Positions 22,948 to 25,581 of a stretch of DNA of 25,581 nucleotides are shown here, piece after piece (the stretch's first letter is position 1; each line of letters starts with the position of its first letter). This stretch comes from DASZHJ01 sp035541215. Its GTDB lineage: Bacteria; Pseudomonadota; Alphaproteobacteria; ATCC43930; CGMCC-115725. The stretch lies in the NCBI GenBank assembly GCA_035541215.1, contig DATKNV010000037.1, positions 1 through 25,581 on the forward strand, in the 5' to 3' direction. Under the pieces are notes generated by a model, which searched no databases, was not told the DNA's origin, and saw only the letters and a program-made list of their open reading frames with translations. The position numbers and the translations under genes were made by a program.

Positions 22948-23607
22948 ATGAAACGTTTTCACCGGCTTGCCGTGGCGCTCACGCTTTTCCTCGGCGTGGG
23001 CGTCGCTGGAGTGCTGCTGTCGCAGGACGGGCTCGGGCAGAACCAGCGCCGGACGCAGACGAAAGACGCTCCGAAGCCGAGCCCGCCCGCGGCCCCCGTG
23101 CAAGCTCAGCCGGAGGCGCAGCCGCAGCAGCCGCCCGGCGCGCCCAACCCGGCGGCACCCGAGACCCAGGCGACGCTCCCGGCGCAGAATGCGCAAAAGG
23201 CCGGCTTCACGACTTGTCTACCTACCCTCGATGCGGCCGCGCGCGACATGGTCCGCGATTCCCCTTATTCGGCTGCCACCACCTGGAACAACCAAGGCGC
23301 CGACGGCAGCAACTTCAACACCGTCCTCTCGATCGAGCGCCCGCCGAGCGCGGCGATCCTGACGGTGAGCCCGAGCAAATCCGGCGGCTGCGATACGGCC
23401 TCTGCGATGGTCGCCTATTTCGTCGACAGCTGCATCGCCGTCCGCGAGGCGCGGCTCCAGGGCTGGAAGCTCGTCTGGGAGACGAAGACGCTCCTGGGCT
23501 ATCAGGCGCCGGACACCCACATCGCCTATCTCATGCCCAGCGGCAACGGCTGCACGGTGATCGAGACGCAAATCAAATACGGCACGCCCGTCCCCGACAA
23601 GAAATAG
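22948..23607 (+). CDS. Exported or anchored protein with Pro/Gln-rich linker, unknown function
   Basis: I do not recognise the family. The 219-residue product starts with a signal peptide or membrane anchor (MKRFHRLAVALTLFLGVGVA, then GVLLS). A disordered Pro/Gln/Ala-rich linker follows (about 28-85; e.g. PEAQPQQPPGAPNPAAP). The compact C-terminal domain (about 88-212) has four cysteines at 90, 148, 162 and 202, enough for two disulfides outside the cytoplasm. The ATG at 22948 is preferred, with AAGGGAG five bases away; an in-frame GTG at 22942 would add two residues. It is divergent from the cyclase gene and 85 bases ahead of the Tat-exported hydrolase. Confidence 0.72.
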   Translation: MKRFHRLAVALTLFLGVGVAGVLLSQDGLGQNQRRTQTKDAPKPSPPAAPVQAQPEAQPQQPPGAPNPAAPETQATLPAQNAQKAGFTTCLPTLDAAARDMVRDSPYSAATTWNNQGADGSNFNTVLSIERPPSAAILTVSPSKSGGCDTASAMVAYFVDSCIAVREARLQGWKLVWETKTLLGYQAPDTHIAYLMPSGNGCTVIETQIKYGTPVPDKK

Positions 23608-23692
23608 CCCTCACGCCGATGTGACGGTGGCGCACCACCGCCCACGGCTATATCTGCCCTCGGATCGTGCCAACAGGATCGGGGGGAATTCT

Positions 23693-24559
23693 ATGGACGG
23701 CGGTCATCTCAAGAGCCTTCTGCCGAAGGCCAATTTCTCGCGCCGCGAGTTCGTCATCACCGGGGTCGCCACCGGCTTTGCGCTCGCGGCCCAGCCGGTG
23801 CAGGCGCAGAGCGTGATCACCACCGACACCAAGGGCCTCGAGGCCGGGCCGGTGGAGATTCCCGTCGCCGACGGCAAGATCCCCGGCTACCGCGCCATGC
23901 CCGCCAAAGGCAGCCATTTCGCGACGGTGCTCGTGATCCAGGAAGTCTTCGGCGTGCACGAGCACATCCAGGACCTCTGCCGCCGCCTCGCCAAGGCAGG
24001 ATATTTCGCGGTGGCGCCGGCGCTCTATGCCCGCCAGGGCGATCCCGCGAAGGTCGCCGATCCTGCCGCGCTCATGAAGGACATCGTCGCGAAGGTGCCG
24101 GATGCGCAGGTGGCGTCGGACCTCGACGCGACCGCCGCCTGGGCGAAGTCGACCGGCAAGGCCAATACGGCGAAGCTCGGCGTGACGGGCTTCTGCTGGG
24201 GTGGCAGGCAGGTCTGGCTCTACGCCGCGCACAATTCGAAACTCAAGGCCGGTGCCGCCTGGTACGGGCCCCTTCGCCCCTTCTCCGACGTGGCGCCGCT
24301 CGACCCCCTGGAGATCGTGAAGGATCTGAAGGCGCCGGTGCTGGGCCTCTACGGCGGCGCCGACCCCGGCATTCCCGTGCCGAAGATCGAGGAGATGAAG
24401 GCGAAGCTCAAGGCCGCCAAGAAGCCCTCGGAGATCGTGATCTATCCGGACACGCCGCACGGCTTCAACGCGGACTACCGCTCGAGCTACCGCGAGAAGC
24501 AGGCGAAGGACGCCTGGAAGAAGATGCTCGCCTGGTTCAAGAAGCACGGCGTCGCGTAG
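23693..24559 (+). CDS. Tat-exported dienelactone-hydrolase family protein
   Basis: This 288-residue alpha/beta hydrolase cleaves lactones or esters. A twin-arginine signal peptide is clear: SRREFVITG (16-24), a hydrophobic stretch (TGVATGFALAA), and likely cleavage after VQAQ or VQA near residue 38. The catalytic set of the dienelactone hydrolases is present: E84 (VIQEVFG), nucleophile C168 (GFCWGG), D224 (GGADPGI) and H256 (TPHGFNA). The ATG at 23693 follows GGGGGGAA by five bases and begins right at the Tat signal; the ORF extends 24 codons upstream without support. Export of a cysteine-nucleophile hydrolase already folded via Tat is common in this subgroup. Confidence 0.9.
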   Translation: MDGGHLKSLLPKANFSRREFVITGVATGFALAAQPVQAQSVITTDTKGLEAGPVEIPVADGKIPGYRAMPAKGSHFATVLVIQEVFGVHEHIQDLCRRLAKAGYFAVAPALYARQGDPAKVADPAALMKDIVAKVPDAQVASDLDATAAWAKSTGKANTAKLGVTGFCWGGRQVWLYAAHNSKLKAGAAWYGPLRPFSDVAPLDPLEIVKDLKAPVLGLYGGADPGIPVPKIEEMKAKLKAAKKPSEIVIYPDTPHGFNADYRSSYREKQAKDAWKKMLAWFKKHGVA

Positions 24560-24597
24560 GACGCGATCGCCCTCGTCGATCGGCTTCGCGGCTCGAC

Positions 24598-24650
24598 CCC
24601 ATCGCTGCGCGATGGGCCCCGTCCCTCTCCCGTGCTCGCGCGGGAGAGGG
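24598..24650. repeat. Composite palindromic intergenic element, right-half copy
   Basis: A CCCATCGC hairpin (24598-24605/24609-24616) is followed by CCCC and a CCCTCTCCCG hairpin (24623-24632/24641-24650). This nearly repeats the right half of the element at 3306-3357, but the left half is missing. The downstream ATTTT at 24651-24655 makes it terminator-like for the hydrolase gene. Confidence 0.8.
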
Positions 24651-24660
24651 ATTTTGCTTT

Positions 24661-25407
24661 ATGATCCCTGAATTGCGGCATGGGGAGAAAGCCTTGTCGC
24701 TTGGCTGCCTGAGGAAGTTCCGCCTCGCCGCTCTCGCGGCGCTCTCGCTTGCGGCGGCGCAGCTTGCTCATGCCTCGGAGATCGCGGTCTCGACGCCCGG
24801 CAAGACCGTCGTGCGCGACGCGGCCGGCGACCTGCTGCTCCGCAACTGCGACCGTGCGCATGCGGAGAGCCCGTGCACGCTTCCGCCGGGGGCGCCGCGC
24901 ACGGGGCCCGGTTGGATCGACATCGAGAGCGCGGAGATCGCGCAGCTCGACGCCAAGACGGTCGAGCTCTCGCTGACGGTGCGGGCGCCGATCCCCACGA
25001 CCCCCGCGGTTCCGAGCCTGATCTACTACTGGCAGTTCCAGGACGGCTGCAACACCGCCTCGCCCACGGACAAGGACGGGCTCAACGTCTTCTGGAACGG
25101 CCGGCAATGGACCGCGCAATGGTTCGTGATCGAGAGCTGCTCGCCGCGGCGGATCGCGATCGGCCAGCCGGTGCCGTTCCGCTTCGAGGGGAATAGGGTC
25201 ACCGTGCGCGCGGCGCTCGCCGATCTCATCACGCGCGGGGGAGCGGCGCTGCTGTGGTTCGCGGGGACGCGCCTCGTCCCCTTCAATCATCCGATCTTCA
25301 AGCGCTCGCTCCCGGTCGACGCGGCGCCCGACACAGTCGCGCTCGATCCCGCCAATCCCGAGACCCCGCTCCATCCAGAGGCGCCCGCGCCCTGGGTTCC
25401 GCGCTAG
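24661..25407 (+). CDS. Exported four-cysteine protein of unknown function
   Basis: I do not recognise the family. The 248-residue product has a signal peptide whose hydrophobic core is RLAALAALSLAAAQLAHA, with likely cleavage after AHA at residue 38. The mature part looks beta-rich (VELSLTVRAPIP, LIYYWQFQDG, NGRQWTAQWFVIES). It has four cysteines after cleavage (NCDR, SPCT, DGCNTAS, ESCSP), consistent with two disulfides, and a proline-rich tail. The start is uncertain: the ATG at 24661 is given, but a TTG at 24694 has a better ribosome site (GGGGAG, six bases) and would give a more ordinary signal peptide. It is convergent with the ligase gene at the right edge. Confidence 0.72.
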   Translation: MIPELRHGEKALSLGCLRKFRLAALAALSLAAAQLAHASEIAVSTPGKTVVRDAAGDLLLRNCDRAHAESPCTLPPGAPRTGPGWIDIESAEIAQLDAKTVELSLTVRAPIPTTPAVPSLIYYWQFQDGCNTASPTDKDGLNVFWNGRQWTAQWFVIESCSPRRIAIGQPVPFRFEGNRVTVRAALADLITRGGAALLWFAGTRLVPFNHPIFKRSLPVDAAPDTVALDPANPETPLHPEAPAPWVPR

Positions 25408-25416
25408 CTCGTCTCA

Positions 25417-25581
25417 TCAGACCGCGATGATGCGCGTGAGCACCGGAAGGCCGCGGCCGCAGGGGCACGGGGGCCCGAGCTCCGCCGCGAGACCGAGCTC
25501 GTAGCGCAGGAGCGGCATCGCGAAATTGTGGAGGGTGGTTCCGACCAGCAGCCCCGTCTCGCCGGGGCCGCAGGCGCTGCC
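25417..25581 (-). CDS. Phenylacetate-CoA ligase-like adenylate-forming enzyme, C-terminal fragment
   Basis: Only the last 54 codons are in the window; the gene runs in from the right on the minus strand and stops at 25417-25419. The visible residues include GETGLLVGTTLHNFAMPLLR, then YELGLAAE, PPCPCGRGLP and a terminal LTRIIAV. This matches the GxLVVT-L-N-AMPLLRY and CxCGR-LP pattern at the boundary of the C-terminal domain in PaaK-type AMP-forming ligases. The protein ends soon after CGRGLP, where PaaK continues for about 100 residues, so the C-terminal lid domain is missing or the protein belongs to a shorter relative (for example, CapK-like). The gene lies ten bases from the convergent upstream gene's stop. 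Confidence 0.7.
   Translation of the reverse strand, partial: GSACGPGETGLLVGTTLHNFAMPLLRYELGLAAELGPPCPCGRGLPVLTRIIAV

Overview
The window is about 25.6 kb of uniformly high-GC DNA with tightly packed genes and abundant long antisense shadow frames. The left edge carries dapF-mtaB-ftsY. That order, the codon use and the hairpin repeats between genes all suggest an alphaproteobacterium. I cannot name the genus from sequence alone.

Layout. (1) 2-3212 (+): the end of dapF, then mtaB, ftsY and a carboxymuconolactone-decarboxylase-like gene. Spacing is operon-like, with a 4-base overlap between mtaB and ftsY. (2) 3362-10662: accessory carbon metabolism. It holds a large FAD/Fe-S 2-hydroxyacid dehydrogenase (-), a glyoxylate-type class V aminotransferase (+), an unknown secreted protein (+), a CitE/malyl-CoA-lyase-like CoA-ester lyase (-) and a divergent 2-keto-4-pentenoate-hydratase-like gene (+). 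(3) 10885-16573: a signalling block. A receiver-PAS-histidine kinase is followed by a large multi-membrane-span hybrid kinase ending in receiver and Hpt domains, and both converge on a crotonase-fold gene. I read the last two as RpfC- and RpfF-like, that is, a diffusible-signal-factor (DSF, cis-2-unsaturated fatty acid) sensing and synthesis system. The first protein appears to carry an RpfG-like receiver on a kinase rather than on an HD-GYP phosphodiesterase. (4) 16950-21611 (+): a Gfo/Idh/MocA oxidoreductase, a non-canonical thiolase, its DUF35 zinc-ribbon/OB partner and an NDP-forming acyl-CoA synthetase. This looks like an acyl-CoA processing operon, preceded by an AT-rich control region shared with rpfF. 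(5) 21686-25581: a cyclase-family hydrolase (-), two unknown exported four-cysteine proteins (+), a Tat-exported dienelactone-hydrolase-like protein (+), and at the right edge the C-terminus of a phenylacetate-CoA-ligase-like enzyme (-) running in from outside.

Two families of non-coding repeat sit between genes. One is a composite palindromic element built from CCCTCTCCC/GGGAGAGGG hairpins, with one full copy, one eroded copy, one half copy and one related hairpin. The other is a nested double palindrome of the TTCACCACGGAGG type between the FAD/Fe-S dehydrogenase and the aminotransferase.

The best candidate for an undescribed system is the 10.9-16.6 kb DSF-like locus. It keeps the convergent rpfC/rpfF layout and the two glutamates of RpfF spaced 20 residues apart. 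The rpfG position is filled by a receiver-PAS-kinase, and two of the three receiver domains lack the invariant lysine. No searches could be run, so family names rest on motifs, lengths and gene context.
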